Positions 32,925 to 49,500 of a stretch of 64,000 bases of DNA are shown here, in pieces. The number at the start of each line of letters is the position of its first letter. Within the stretch, counting starts at the first letter, position 1. Origin of the DNA: Luscinia megarhynchos (lineage: Eukaryota > Chordata > Aves > Passeriformes > Turdidae); NCBI GenBank assembly GCA_034336665.1, contig JAPFBE010000013.1, positions 15,231,056-15,295,055 of the forward strand, in the 5' to 3' direction. A program made the position numbers and the translations under genes. The notes under the pieces are model-generated. The model was given only the letters and a program-made list of their open reading frames with translations, made no database searches and was not told the DNA's origin.

Positions 32925-33236
32925 TGAGGGGAAGTGGAGGGGCAGGCAGTCTCTGGTGACCAGTGACAGGACCCGAGGGCAGGACATGAAGCTGAGTCAG
33001 AGGAGGTTTAAGGTTGGATATGAAAAAAAAGGTTCTTGTTCCCAGAGGGTGGTTGGCAGCTGGAACAGCCTCCCTGGGAAAGTGGTCACTGCAGCGGCCT
33101 GGCAGAACTCCAGAAGCGTTCGGACAATGCTCTTCAGGCACAGGGTGTGACTCGTGATTTTCCTGTGCGGGGCAGAAGTCAGACTCGATGATCTTTGTGA
33201 GTTCCTTCTAACTCAGCATATTCTGTAATATGATTT
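32925..33236 (+). repeat. CR1 LINE fragment, sense, between promoter and RWDD2B
   Basis: CR1 text: GACAGGACCCGAGGGCAGGA, GAGGAGGTTTAAGGTTGGAT, GAGGGTGGTTGGCAGCTGGA and a terminal block GATGATCTTTGTGAGTTCCT with ATTCTGTAATATG. The older subfamily differs from the copies at 620 and 12510. It ends about 75 bp before the acceptor of the first coding RWDD2B exon. Confidence 0.88.
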
Positions 33237-33321
33237 GCATAGGGAGTAATTAATGAACTTTGTTCCGTAATCACGCCATGTTTTCCCTGATTTTTTTTTC
33301 TTTGCTCAGGGAGCAAGAGAA

Positions 33322-36027
<2,706 letters not shown>

Positions 36028-36900
36028 AGGGGTTGAAGATCACCACAGGCCCCAGCACCTACATTTCTAATTTAATCCTCCTAACAGATTCCCTAGCTTT
36101 TCTGCAGCTGTTGGCCAGATAGGGGATTAATAATTCATGATTTATGTGATGAATCCAGTTTTCAATGAAAACAAAAATCCAGTGAAATCCTGAATAATGA
36201 AAATGACTATAGGAATGCTTTATGCACTTTCTGGTGTTAAGGAGATTTAGGGTACATACCTATTTAAAATGAAAGAAAATGTGTTTTATAACCTACTGGA
36301 CACTTACAGAACTATAGATGAACAGATGAAATATGGTGAATGAATATAAAAATAAGAAAATACAAAAATGCAGAGTGGATATCTCAGGAATGAGAACATG
36401 ATGTTTACATTACTTGTTACTGTTTATGTACACTTAATGAAAACTTTTTTTTAAAGACAATTTTCTACTTTCTACCTGAAAGTTTAGAAAGCCATGAGAT
36501 CAGTATTTTATTTAAAAAAGAACAAAGGGAGGGAGCAAGCTTACAAGAGTCTTAGCCATGCTGCTAAGATGAGCTAAGATGCCTACTCTAAGGCATAAGA
36601 ATTTTCTGTAGGTAAATTGTGTGAGGTAAGATAGATACCAACGGTGGCTCCACTACATCTGTTATTTTGGTAACATGCTCCAAAACTCTGCAACTGTCCT
36701 CAGCCTTCTGAGTTTGCAAGTTTTCACTCCTGTAATATGAAGTGCATTATGTTGCGCGTGTTTTTGAGTGGGATTTCAACAAAGTTGTATCAATGAATGC
36801 TAATTTTGTGGATACTGTATCTAAATCCCATGGTAGAAAAAGCAGACATTAGTTTCTTTGCATTAAATATTTTTATTAAATGTTGATTAAATGTTTCTGT
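36028..36900 (+). other. RWDD2B 3' UTR
   Basis: No other gene is seen. Three ATTAAA signals lie within 30 bp (36862, 36875, 36886), followed by a GT-rich stretch, and make the most likely poly(A) site. The next gene begins within about 350 bp. Confidence 0.6.
36862..36891 (+). terminator. Cluster of three ATTAAA poly(A) signals, RWDD2B
   Basis: ATTAAA occurs at 36862-36867, 36875-36880 and 36886-36891. The cluster is followed by TGTTTCTGT, a plausible downstream element. Confidence 0.6.
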
Positions 36901-37029
36901 ACACATTCAGTGGAACCGCTGACTTTCAGCTCTCTGGTACGGATTTGGAGCACCTTTCGTAGGGACACTTCACAGCGATGCCATTCGACAAGGGCGGGTG
37001 AAACTTTTCCCAAATCCAAAGTCCTTGTA

Positions 37030-37500
37030 AGTGTACAAGATCGCCGCGGCTCCGCAAAGGCCCCACAGGACGCCCGAAGTTTAAGATCGGCGGATTTTAT
37101 TTTATTTTATTTTTCTTTAAAGGGTGTTGGTTTACGCCGCCCGGGGCAGGTTCCCGGCCGCGCCGCGCGGCCCCGCCCCGGAAGTGTCGCGGCGCCCGCG
37201 GTGGCTCAGGCCGGGCCGCGCTCCCGGTGCCGCCGCCGCCATGGGGGGCAAGAACAAGCAGCGAACCAAGGGCAACCTGCGGGTGAGCGGGACCTGCGGG
37301 GCCGGGGAGGGCGGCGGGGCCGGGCCGGGCCTCGGCACCCGGGTTCCGGCGCTGCGGGGGCCGCGGGCCGGCGGAGCCCGGCTCCCGCCGCGGCTGTGGT
37401 GGCCGGGCCCGGGCCCGGGGCCGCCTCTTGGCCTGGGGCGTGCTTGCTGCTGGGTGGTGTTTGTGCGGAGAGGGGCAGCAGAAGCACTGCAGATTCGTCA
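37030..37500 (+). promoter_or_regulatory. CpG-island promoter of LTN1
   Basis: CpG-rich DNA surrounds the LTN1 start codon at 37241. CCGGAAGTG at 37178-37186 is a perfect ETS/GABPA-type site about 60 bp upstream of the ATG, a common position in TATA-less housekeeping promoters. GCCCCGCCCC at 37169-37178 is a GC box beside it. Confidence 0.8.
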
Positions 37501-40500
37501 AGGTGCCGGTGGTACATTCGGTGTGTTTCTCTGTGCAGAGTCTTAGAGTACACTCTTGCCAAAAGGCCAGAGATGATGTGACATCTGTCCTGTCACTCAG
37601 GATTGTGGGAGAATCTGGTGTTCAGGTTCCCTAATTCCTCCCTGGATTTAGGGAAGACTAGGGAACGCAAAGCAACATGTACTTAACAGCTCACATGCGG
37701 AAATGGTGATTTAAACTCCCACAAGCTCACAAAACTGCTGGCTGTCATTAGGAAATAAAAGGTATTTGCATTATGAGATGTCCCAGAGGACATTAAAGCA
37801 TCAGTCAGTTTTGGGGCAGTCTTTCCAGAAGTGTGTGATTGAAACAAATCTGAGCCAGTAATACAATGAGCAAAGGGGTAAACTAGAAGAGCTGCTGAGC
37901 TCCAAAACACACACTGTGTGTTTATTTAGGTGATATTTATTATACTTGTTACATATGCATGCTTTTGCGCCATTCCTCTAAATAATTTTTGGCCACTTGG
38001 TTGATGGGAGAATCCTTTATGTTGTCTATATGTTTTTATATGTTCAGAGTAGAAAGGAGCATTCCCTGGTAGCTGTATTGGCCCATGATAGCTAGGAAAT
38101 CCAGAAACAGCAAAGGAGGATAATAGTTTATAGCTCCTTAATAAATTGTTTGCTTGCAGAGGGAGTTTTCTGTTTGGCTTTTTTGTATAGCAAAAAAAGC
38201 AATATAAAGCAATAAAAGCAACAAAATTTTCCATAAGTGTTCATGTGTTATCAGTAAAGAGAATTCTGATTCACAGAATCATCAAATAGACTCACAAAGT
38301 CTATTGGTTTGGATTGAAAGGGACATTAAAGCTCATCCAGTCCTACCTCCTGCCATGGACAGGGACACCTTCCACTTGACCAGGTTGATCCAGGCCCCAT
38401 CCAACCTGGCCTGAAACATTTCCAGGGATGGGGCTGCCCCTGCTTTTCTGGGCAACCTGTGCCAGGGCTTCACCACCCTCACAGGCAAGAATTTCATACC
38501 TAATCTAAACCTATTTTGTTTCAGTTTGAAGTCATTCCTTCTTGCCCTATCACTACAGTTCCTGATGAAGACTTGTCTCTAGCTCCCTTGTAGGCTCTCT
38601 GCTGGTGCTGAAAGGATGTTATGCGGGCTCCCTGGAGTCTTTTCTTTTCCAGGCTGAGCAGCCCCAACTTTCTCAGCCTGATCCTAAAGAGAAGAATCAT
38701 TTTCTAGGTGAAACTTCTATGTTTAAAGCACAGGTGGACTCTTATTTGAGAGACTGTATTTTTATTAGAAGCTTAATTATACAATATAAGTAGGATATAT
38801 TTTCAAATACATGATGTGTGCAAAATAAAATTAGATAGATAATTGACTCCTGTCCCTGTTTTTTGTCAGCCTTCTAGCAGTGGCCGAGCTGCAGAGCTCC
38901 TTGCCAAAGAACGTGGAACAGTGCCTGGGTTTATTGGCTTTGGAACATCTCAGAGCGATCTGGGATATGTTCCTGCAATTCAAGGAGCAGAGGAAATTGA
39001 CAGCCTTGTGGATGCTGATTTCCGAATGGTGCTGCGGAAACTTTCTAAAAGGGATGTAACAACCAAGTTAAAAGTAGGTGTATCCTTTGCCCCTCCCCGA
39101 TTTATTTATTCTTTTAATTTGGCGAATAATACAGTTTTCAAGTGGAAGAGGAATAGGAAGTAACTAACACTTATTTCACTTTGGTGGATTTGCTAGAACT
39201 GCAGTCCAGACGATGTCTTGGATAACCTGTAGCAAAGTCCACCATGTAATTATTTCTATAGATGCTCATTTGCAAAAAATGAATTGATTTTTGGAAAAGG
39301 GAGTTGCAGTTTCAGATACAAACTTAAACTAAATTACAGAACATATCTACCTGACTTCTTAAGTTACGCTCCTGGTATTTTGATTTTAGGCTATGCAAGA
39401 GTTTGGGATGATGTGCAAGGAAAGAGAAGCAGAAGTTGTTAAAGGTGTTCTTCCTTACTGGCCAAGAATTTATTGTAAAATTTCACTAGTAAGTATTGAA
39501 GTATTTAAATTAAGAACTTATATACTTTGTTTAAATTTAGAACTTATATACTTCCTGTGACTACCTCTAAAGTGGTCTTTGTTGACCTGTCTACCTTTGT
39601 TGGAATTACCGACTTGTTCTAGGAGAAACATCAAAGTTGAAGGAAAATACTGTTCTTTTTTTAGTGGACATATTTCTGTATTGGCAGTGGGTGGAATCTT
39701 GAGCTCTTGTTATCTGGGCTGTGCTTCCTTGATAGGTCTGTTAGACCTTTATGTTTAAAAGGCAGTACTATATTTCTTAGGAAAAGTTCTTTTGTGTGGA
39801 TTCCAGAAAGGCTAGAGAGTCTGTCCAGTTAACATTATTATAAATCTTCTTCATCTAGGAATAATATCTGACCAGACTTAACACTAAAAAAAAACCCCCA
39901 AACCCAAATATGAAAAGGTCATATGTAGCCAGATTAGCAATAAGTTTATTGATATATTTACTGTATTTCCAAGATGTCTAGAATGGCTACTGTTGAAAGC
40001 ATTATATGGGACAAAATTAATCACTATTCTTACCTATTAGAGTAATTCCTACTGTTTCTGGAGTCAAGAGTGTAGAAAATCATGATGTTGTAAATTCATG
40101 TGCAAATAAAGGATAACAATGCACAGCTTTATGGTAGTTCTAATTCAAAAAGATGTCTTCAAGGCTTTCTGTTTCTCCTGGCTCTTGTCTGTCTGTAAAA
40201 TGTTTGTATAAATTGGAAATAAAAACTGTGGTTAGAAATATCTTGGGAAGGTTACAGTTCTGAGTGTACAACATTTTGGCAATATGATGCTGCTAAATAA
40301 GGACTCTCCCCATACCTTGGGATATGAAAACTATTTTCTTGTTGGTGTGTATTTTCAAATCTATGTTTCAAATCCAGTTAATTGCCAATATGGCTTTTTA
40401 ATCACCACTTGTGCTTTGAAGTACCTGAAAGCAAAGGTATATTTCTTAAACCAATAAACCTTTCTCTTTTTTTCCTTCTTTTCTTTGTTTAACAGGATCA

Positions 40501-43500
40501 TGATCGACGTGTTCGAGAAGCAACTCAGCAATCTTTCGAGCAACTGATTCTTAAAGTAAAAAAACATTTAGCTCCTTACTTAAAAAGTATCATGGGTTAC
40601 TGGCTGATTGCTCAGTGTGACACTTACTCCCCTGCTGCTTCTGCTGCAAAAATAGCTTTTGAAAAAGCTTTTCCTTCGAGCAAACAACCTGAAGCCTTAG
40701 TATTCTGTAAGGATGAAATTCTTAATGTGAGTTTATACTTTTGTACTTCTTTAAGTCTTCTGTATATATCAACTTATATTAGAAGTTTAAAAGTCACCCT
40801 TTCCCCCATCTATTCTTCACAGTTAAATTTCATTCTTACCTGAAACTTTACCCCTGTGATGAGAACCATAGGTTGGTTTGGGTTGGAAGGGACCGTTTTG
40901 AAAGGTCTTCATGTTCCGCAGTCTGTCATGAGCTGGGACACCTTCTGCTAGACCAGATTTCTCCCAGCTCCATCCAGCCTGGCCTTGAACACTTCTAGGG
41001 ATGGTGCAGCCCCAGCTTCTCTGGGCAACCTGTCCCAGTGCCTCACCCCCTCACAGGGAAGAATTTATTCTGTAAGGAAATATAAAAAAGAAGAAGAATA
41101 AAGCACGCAGAGAAAATAATGCATCTATTTTTTTGGACTTGGGATGAGAATGGCTGGAACCAAAGGAATGAATAGTGAATTTCCTTGTCTGCATTCCTAT
41201 GTAATGATGCTCAGTCAACACATAATGTTGCTGACAGATGGAATAATGATGCTGGAGTAGTTAAGCTACAGTGAAAAAGGAATGAAGAATGCTGAGCAGT
41301 GTTTCAGCATCTACAAGTTTAATTCTGACCAAAGTCTATGCTCTTCTGCCAGCCAGATATGATACTCAGTTGACTGAATTAAAAAAAGGTAAAAGATTAC
41401 ATTGCTGGCCCATCATGTGAAACCTAACTGTTTTGATTTGCTTCAGTTTGGCTTCCTTTTAGCAGGAGCACATTGGCATAGGGCTGCAATTTACTAAGTA
41501 TTATGAAGACTTAGTTCAGGCAGTACCACAGCTACTATGTTCAGCATGAGTCAAATTCTTTTCTAGCATGTTTACTAGCATGTCTAAAAATATTAGACAA
41601 CTCAGAGATTGTGAAATTTTATTGTAGGGCTGTCTCTGGATAATGTGTGGACTATATTGTTCACAAAGTAAGTATTAGATTTCTTAGTGTTTATATGCAT
41701 TATTTTTTCCCCCATAGGTACTTCAAGATCACCTTCTGAAGGAAACAGCTGATACACTCAGTGACCCTCAGTATGTTTGCCTGCTTAAATGTATATCTAA
41801 GTCTTTAGATACTGTTCTTTATTGTGTTCTCTGTCCCTGGAAGTAGTGAATTTAGTTTTGTTTCAGGAGGCAGAATAATTATTTGAGTCCAGATCCCAGC
41901 AACTTTGTTTGGGACTTAAGTGTAAATGGTTTAAAAAGTGTTATCAGTTATCTAATTCTTGTTTCAGCTGTTTTAAGAATAGCATTTGTGAGTAGGCTGG
42001 AAGATGAGATGAATTGAAACTCTTTTCTAACAGTTTATAGTGTAATTTAGAGTCTATGGAAAGTTTATGTATTTACTTTGCACCTGAAATAAAAAAAACC
42101 CCACAAAAAATGAAGGCAGTTTAGTTTAGACAAACTTGGGATACCTCCTGGTTTATTTGCAGTCCACCTGTAACTTTTTTGTTTGTTTTGCTTTCTGAGA
42201 ACTGTACCAGAAGAAGAAAGGGAAGCCAAATTTTTCCGGATTCTGACCTGTTCCTTGTTAGCTTTAAAAAAGTTGCTCAGCATGTTGCCAAAGAAAGAGA
42301 TGCATTCATTGGAGGAAAAGTTAATGTCACTTCTGTCTCAAAACAAATTTTGGAAATATAGCAAAAACAACGTATCACAGGTGACTTTTTAATTTCTTCT
42401 TTATTTTGCTTGGGTTTTGTTAAAGGTAATACCCTTAACCTAAGGAAATATTAATTACTGATATTCTACAAGGATGAACTTGGTACTTTGCTTAGGTCTG
42501 GAACAGCCTTCAGGTTTCTAAGTAGATTCCAGAAAGGCTAAAGAGACTGTTCAGTTAACATAATTATAAATGTTCTTGATCTGGTGCTAATATCTGACCA
42601 GACTTAATGTTAAAAAACCCCCAAAGTCAATATAGACAATATTGCTTGAAAATTTATCCAGTAGGCTAAATTTTTATTTCCTTATCATCATGATCTACTT
42701 CTTGGCAATCTGCTGTAATTTAAAATTAATGTAGAGGATACAAACTCTTTCAGCTACAGCATGTGTTCTTAGTGCTTTGGGATTTTCATTTTTTAAACCA
42801 TTTTACTTGGTCTTTAGTCTGCCAAGAGCAGCGGTGCATAAATTGATGAATTCATGCAAAAGTATTTTAGTTTAAAAGCTTTAAGTTGCTTCTGGGAAAA
42901 AACACCTTTGAAGAAGTATATAAAAATAGAATTTAGACAAGCATTTTATCCCTAAACAAGTTATGTTAAAATATTTGATAAGACCTTTTAATGACTGCTT
43001 TGTTTTTCTTTGTTTTTAATAATATTTTAACCTTTGTTAATATGATAAAATATGGTGACAGTGTATTGTAAGGTTTTGTTGACTTTAAAAGGAATCTTAT
43101 GAACATGTAGTGACAAATTCTGTTTTTCCTTCTGTGGCCTCTGTCAGGTTCGCTCAGCTTTCTTTGAGCTGATTTCTGCTTTTTGCCAGCACTTGCCTGA
43201 GGTAGTGAAAGCTGAAGCACCAAGAGTTTGTCCTGCTGTTCTTCTCAGCATTGATGATAGTGATGCAGTGGTGTGTCCTGCTCTTTGGGAAGCAGTGCTT
43301 TATACTATCACCACTATTGAGGTAATGTGGGAGGCATAAGGGGCTGATATTTTCATCAAATTTAACTTTTTGCCAGGTGTTGTTCTCTGTGTAGAATTAG
43401 GAAGACAGGCTTGACTGGGTTTTCTTTATGATTAACAGGAACTCCTTAAGGCTACATCCTCCTTCTTTCAGTGTAACTTTCAAATATATCATGTCCAGCA

Positions 43501-46500
43501 TATCTGAAAATTAGAGTTGTTTTATGAATTTAATTTAATTAACCTGTAACCATTTCATTAAATATACTTACTAATAAATCAAATGATGCTTAAAACTTTT
43601 TTCTGTGTTAAAGACAGTTACAAAAATGACCTGCAGTAGATTTTTCGTTATGTTTTTCCCCTTTAAATGTAAGGGTTCTATAGCTTTTTCTTTTATTTTT
43701 TTCCCCTTAATTTTAAGTGAATCACCAGCTTTGAATTTTTTAGCAGGATGAGATGTTGCCATAGACTGGGATGCTTTGAGGGTTTAGCACTGCAGATCCC
43801 TTTTGCAACTGCTGGAATGAACTGTAACAAATTTTCGTGGAAAAAAATCTGCTAAACAGTCTTTGTTCAGCATGTTATAAATATAGATACCTTGAACTAT
43901 AATAAATGTGATAATAAATAAAATAGATCAGATGACAAAAAAATTAGGGAGGGGGAAGTTCTAATGCATCTTCTAACCATCAGAAAATTTTTGAAGGGAA
44001 TTTTAAAGTTAGTAATACTTCTAAAGTCAGTTATTGGTTGACCTTGATAATGAGAACTTAAAATTAAACACAGGACTAATTACAGTTCTAATTTCTGTGA
44101 GGCATCATGAAAGCATTATTAAAGAGAAACCTTTGATTGGCTAACAAGGAAGGTCAGTTGATTTTAAACAATGCAGAAGTAGTTTTATCATGTTAACTCC
44201 ACAAGCCAAAATAGGGAGAAAGTGATCTTAAAGAATTCTGGCACATGAGTAACTTAGCAGAATTTAAATTTCAGCTATAATACATGGAGGTATGTTAAAT
44301 GGCTACCTTGGGAGTTCTTCTGAGGCAACATATTGTTGTTTAATTTACAGTGGGTGAATTTCTTTCTGTAGGACTGCTGGAGTCATGTAAATGCCAGAAA
44401 AGGAGTTCTGCCAAAGCTGTGGACAGTGCTTCGAGAAGGTGGGCGAGGATTAGCTACTGTTATCTACCCAAACCTCCTGCCCTTCATTAGCAAGGTGCCT
44501 CCTGACGTTGTGGAACCCAAGCTGGAATACTTCAGAGTTTTTTTCAGCTCTATAATTCAAGGGTATGGACCAAAAATTTATTTGTTTGGAGTCGGTCTCT
44601 TTTACGTTTGGAAATAAAGAAACTAATCTTTAAGCATTTAATGATGAATGAGATCATATTTTTAAAATTCTTTTCAGTATCCAAAACTGGAGTCAGTCTT
44701 TTGTTGTGGCTGTTCCTGTTGTCTTAAACCTTCAGTTTTCCTTTTGATTTTCCTACATCTTCCTTACATGAAGCATTCTTATCTTTCCTTGTCAAAGCTT
44801 TATGTTTATTCCATGTCCAATTTGAATATGGAACATTAATTATAGTTAAGGGTGACTGTTAAGAATCAGGCTCTTCTCACCAGTGTGTAATTCTTACAGA
44901 GGGGATAAGCTTTGTGATAGTGACATTTCCTTTATGCAGGAACTGTAATTCTTGTGATACTCATTTTTAAAGGGTAAAACTGCTTTTACTTTGTGCCTTT
45001 AAAATACATCAAAATCACCTTTCAGTCAAATGTAATTTAAATGTACATTTGTGCATTGTTTACTCAAAAGCTTATAGAAATTATTTATACTGAAATTTTA
45101 TATATTAAAAAAAATTAGTTCTCAGCTGATGTTGGTGTGGCAATTAGGTAGAGCTCTTGGAGAAGAGAATTATGTAGGGGTTTGTTTTGAAAAGTGTACA
45201 GGATTTTATTACACATAGTACAATGACTGTAATACTTCTGTGATCATTTGTGTGATCTAATATTCATTAAGAGGCAAAGAAATTGCACATTTTCAGACTC
45301 AAAACTGGTGAGATTGTCTTTAGGTGGCTTTCTTTTTTCTCTGTTTTTTTCCTTCCTCTTTTTTTTCTCTTTTTTCCTTTAATGATAGAAAGTGACACTT
45401 TCTGAACCTCTGTGGTGTGTGTGGAAAATTGCAAGAGAGTTTTGACAGCCATCTGAAACATGACAGTGTGCTAGGCTGTATATGGTTTCTCTGTTTATGT
45501 AGGTCTTTTTTTCCTGAATGCTAAGACAAGATGAAGAAGTTATTTTGATATACCTGGTTCTATTACCTGCCTGGGTTTATTGACTTTCTAAATTGACTTT
45601 TTTTGTTTATCTGAATCCTGTAAATGATTCTGTGGTCCTGTACTGGTGTCTGGTTCAGAACAACATAACTGAGGGTACATTGATGACATTCATACTGGGT
45701 TTCTTGGAAGCACAGCTGACCTTGTGTCCTCCCTCAGGTTGTCAAGTGAGAGGACAATAGCCAGCCCTTCAGAAAGTTCAGCAATTATAACTGCATTTAT
45801 GGAGTGTCTGTGCTTTGCTGTTCTACAGAAAAGGGAAGAAGAAGACCAAAGCCAAATTCATCAAATGCTTATATGTGACCAGGTATTAATCAGAAATACG
45901 AATATTGTGTGTACATTTAATAAGTCAAAATTAAAGAAAAGTGTGAATTTTAGGTGAGGATTTACTTATCTGTTGAGAATCTCCCTAGATTTTATGAAAA
46001 AACCATGCAGAATTGTCAAGGCTGGAAAAGACCTTCAAGATCATCCAGTCCCATCATCAGCCCAGCACCACCAAGATTGCCCCCAGACCATGTCCTCCTA
46101 GAACATAATCCAGGTGTCTCTTAGGCATTTCCAGAGGTGGTGACTCCATCACCTCCCTGGGCAGCTTATTCCAATGCCTGACCACACTTCCAGTGATTTT
46201 TTTTTTTGTAATACCTGGTCTGAATTTCCCCTGCTGCAATTTAAGGCCATTCCTTCTCATCCTTTCACTAAAGACATGGCAGAAGAGACCCACCCCCACC
46301 TCCTTTCAGGGAGGTCTAAAGAGCAATGTGTAACAAAAGTAAAGGTACTGAATTTAGGGGTTTTTTCTTCCCATGAAATCATCCTTTTTACTGTGCAATT
46401 GAAGTTATATTTAAGGAGGAAAAAAGTGCCTCTCATCCTGTTTGTTTTTATAAAGTGTTCAAACATTAATAATTCTAATATTTTCAAAATTGCTTCCAGA

Positions 46501-49500
46501 GTGTTTTTTAGAATTATATAATCTCTTGGCATTATAAAGAATAAAATGATCTTATAAATTGGATTACTGTTCTTTAATACATTTTTTTGTCTTTATAGCT
46601 AATTCCTTTTACCAATGCTGTACTTAAGGAGCCCAAGTTACAAAGTGGACCATTATTTTATCAAACAGCAGAAATGCTGAGTTCCTGGGAAGCTAAAGCA
46701 GAACTCTCAAATGATGATGGTACAGATGAAGTTTTCCAGAAACTGTTGTCAGATTTTTGGGACCATCTTTTAAGAATGTGTATGCTTCATGTTGATAGGC
46801 TGGATGCTGATGAGAAATTACTGTTTGCCATATCTGGTATGCTAGAAATTCTTCAGAATCCAAAGAGTGCTACGAAACCAAACAATAGGAAATCTCTAAA
46901 AATCAGATTTACAGATGAGGATGAATCTGAAAGGAACACAGAGAGTCGAAAGCTCACGGAAGTGAGAAGTGGTGACTCTGAAATTCAGGCTGACTTGCAG
47001 CAAACTTCACATCTAAGGAAAGAACCTCTAGAGAACTTAGTCTGCAACCTGGCTGAGCTGAGCATTGTGTATGTCAATGAACAGAAGTCAGAACAGCATT
47101 TGAAATTCCTCTCTGCCCTGCTCAACTCTTTCTCCTCAAACAGAGTTTTCCAAGTACTTTTAGAGCAGGGAAATGATGTAAGCCCTGCTCAAGCTGAATC
47201 TCAAAATGAAGTGAAGGCTCATAACCAAAGTCCATCTGTACAATTTCTGTATCTCAATTTAATAACTTGGCTGAAGGAAGACTGGAGGAAAGACACCCAT
47301 TTTCTGGTTGATATTTTATACAGTGTACTTCATTGTTGCAACAATAATGAAGAAAGGAAAGTCATTCTTGATGATTTAGCAAAGGTATGACTTATGTATG
47401 GTGTTAATAATTTTTATCAGAGTCATTGTTACTATTGTAATTCCTTAATAATTTACTTTAGCAGTGTCGCATGGACGATAATTCTACATGAATTTGGCTT
47501 AAGTTCAGCATAAGGAAGATCATTTTAGTAGAGTTGGACATGATAGTGTTGGGGTGAAAGATTCTGTCCCTTTCTATATGGTATAAATCATAAAAAAATA
47601 GTATCATCAGAAGTTCTTGTTCTCGCTTTTTTATACAGTATACTTTAATAATAACCATTGGTAGCCTTTCATGCAAATACAGTCCCTTACTGATTTTTGT
47701 GGGAGAGAGAGATTTGGAAGACAAAAATGACATAATCAATAACTTTGTTACTGGATTTTAGCAGCTTCTGTTTAAGCTAAATACAGTTAGAATGGCATTA
47801 TTGCTTCTTATTCAGCAAAGATTTTTACTAAATATTGGGGAATTTTGTTTTTCTTTTCAGATGGATCTGAAATGGGTTATATTTCTCCAAATAATTCAAA
47901 AGGTACCTCTTAAGATTTTTTTTTGTTCTTGTTATGCATAGTTTTTAGTAAGTCTCTGATATTAGCTTTGAGGCTCACATGGGTTTGTAGTGATAATTTC
48001 CATAGTTTGAAAATCTTACAATTTCAGAGTAGTGTTTGTTTTAAATGCATTTAAAAACGAAATACCAAAACAAAAGAATTTTCTGTCCCTTCTGGTTCTG
48101 GTCGGTTTGGTTTTTGAGCCAGAGGGATTCCTGATTTGTTGATCATTTCTTCTAAGATAGAAAGAATGGACCTGGGTATTAGACTAGTAATTTAAATTAT
48201 TATTTATATCATCATCCTTAAAAGGTGCTTATAAGGAAAGGTAGTATTCCATTTTTTCACAGTGAATATTGACAAACTGACATTTAAGTAATTGCATGGA
48301 TGAAATAGGAAGTGTGTGATGAATTTTTGGGCAAGAACTCAAAGAACTTGACTTCCAGTCCATTGCATAGACCACAGGGTCTTCCCTCACATATGCTGCA
48401 CATTTTAGGAATACTCATTTTTTATGATTTTGTAACTTACAGTGGCTCATCAGCAAAATACTATTTTTAATTTGTGACCTCGTGTTCGTTCTTAAAGAAA
48501 TTCAGGTGTTGTAAACAGTTTTTATGTTTTAAATAGATTTTATTTCAGCCAACTTGGTCATCCAGAAGTTATTTTTCTAATTCCAGTGTAGGAATTTCCT
48601 GGACTCTATAACTGGAGGAGAAATGTAAAGGAAGCATTTTCAGAAGGTGACTAGTTTCACTCTGCAGTAGAGATCTGACCCATCCATAAGTTGCTGTCTC
48701 TGACAGAAAGAAAGTTGGGGGCTGTTGTTGCAGATGTAAAATCTAAAGGCTGTTAGTGGCAGATGATATAATTCTCACTGTGTGTGTATGCAAGTTTGAC
48801 ATACTAATCTTATGCTTAGTAATAAAAGTTAATAGTTAATAACAGGTTACCCAGGGAAGCTGTGGCTGTCCCATCCCTGGAAGTGTTCAAGGCCAGGTTG
48901 GACAGGGCTTGGAGCAACCTGGTCTAGTGGAAGGTGTCCACAAGGGGATTGGTGCTTAAATTGGAACTTGGAAAATGATCTTTACAGTCCCTTCCAACCC
49001 AAGCCATTCTATTATTCTATACCCTCAAAAGATTCTTGGAATGTTTTTCTTGTGATCCAGGCATGCTCAAGCACAACGAAACTTTCCTTAGTCTCTGACT
49101 GGCTGAAAGGAGACACGCTTGGAGAAAGGCTGGTAATGCTGGCAGATGATCTGTGTCACCTGGGTTTGAAACCTAGAGCAGCCTCATCAGGATCAGCCTC
49201 TTCAGAAAGGTGGACCCTCCTGAGCTTGGTGTTGTCACAGCATGTTAAAAGTGGTGAGCATATATAATCCTTGGAGTTCATGAAGTGTGAGTGCTGCACT
49301 TATGCTTTGCATAAGGTTGAAAGGATTTTGGAATCCTCCAGAATACTTAATGTAGAACATTTAGGCTTTCTCCTGGTAATGTTTTGTTGATTGTTGTTTT
49401 TTGTTGGGGTTTTTGTTTCTTATTTTTTGGGGTTTTTTAATGCCTTAGCCAGTTTACTACATTCAATTTAATTTGTAGCTACCATTTTTTTGGTCTCCAT

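Noticed and set aside
36880..37581. 233-codon plus-strand open frame across the LTN1 start
   Set aside because: It overlaps the real exon 1 in another frame and is explained by GC-rich promoter DNA.
39798..39900. Calling copy A an H/ACA snoRNA outright
   Set aside because: Only one hairpin plus an ACA is seen. No H box or 5' hairpin, and the paired copy loses the ACA. Left as a hypothesis.
46057..46299. Minus-strand open frame with a protein-like translation
   Set aside because: It is sense reading of a CR1 3' region, which contains no complete reverse transcriptase.
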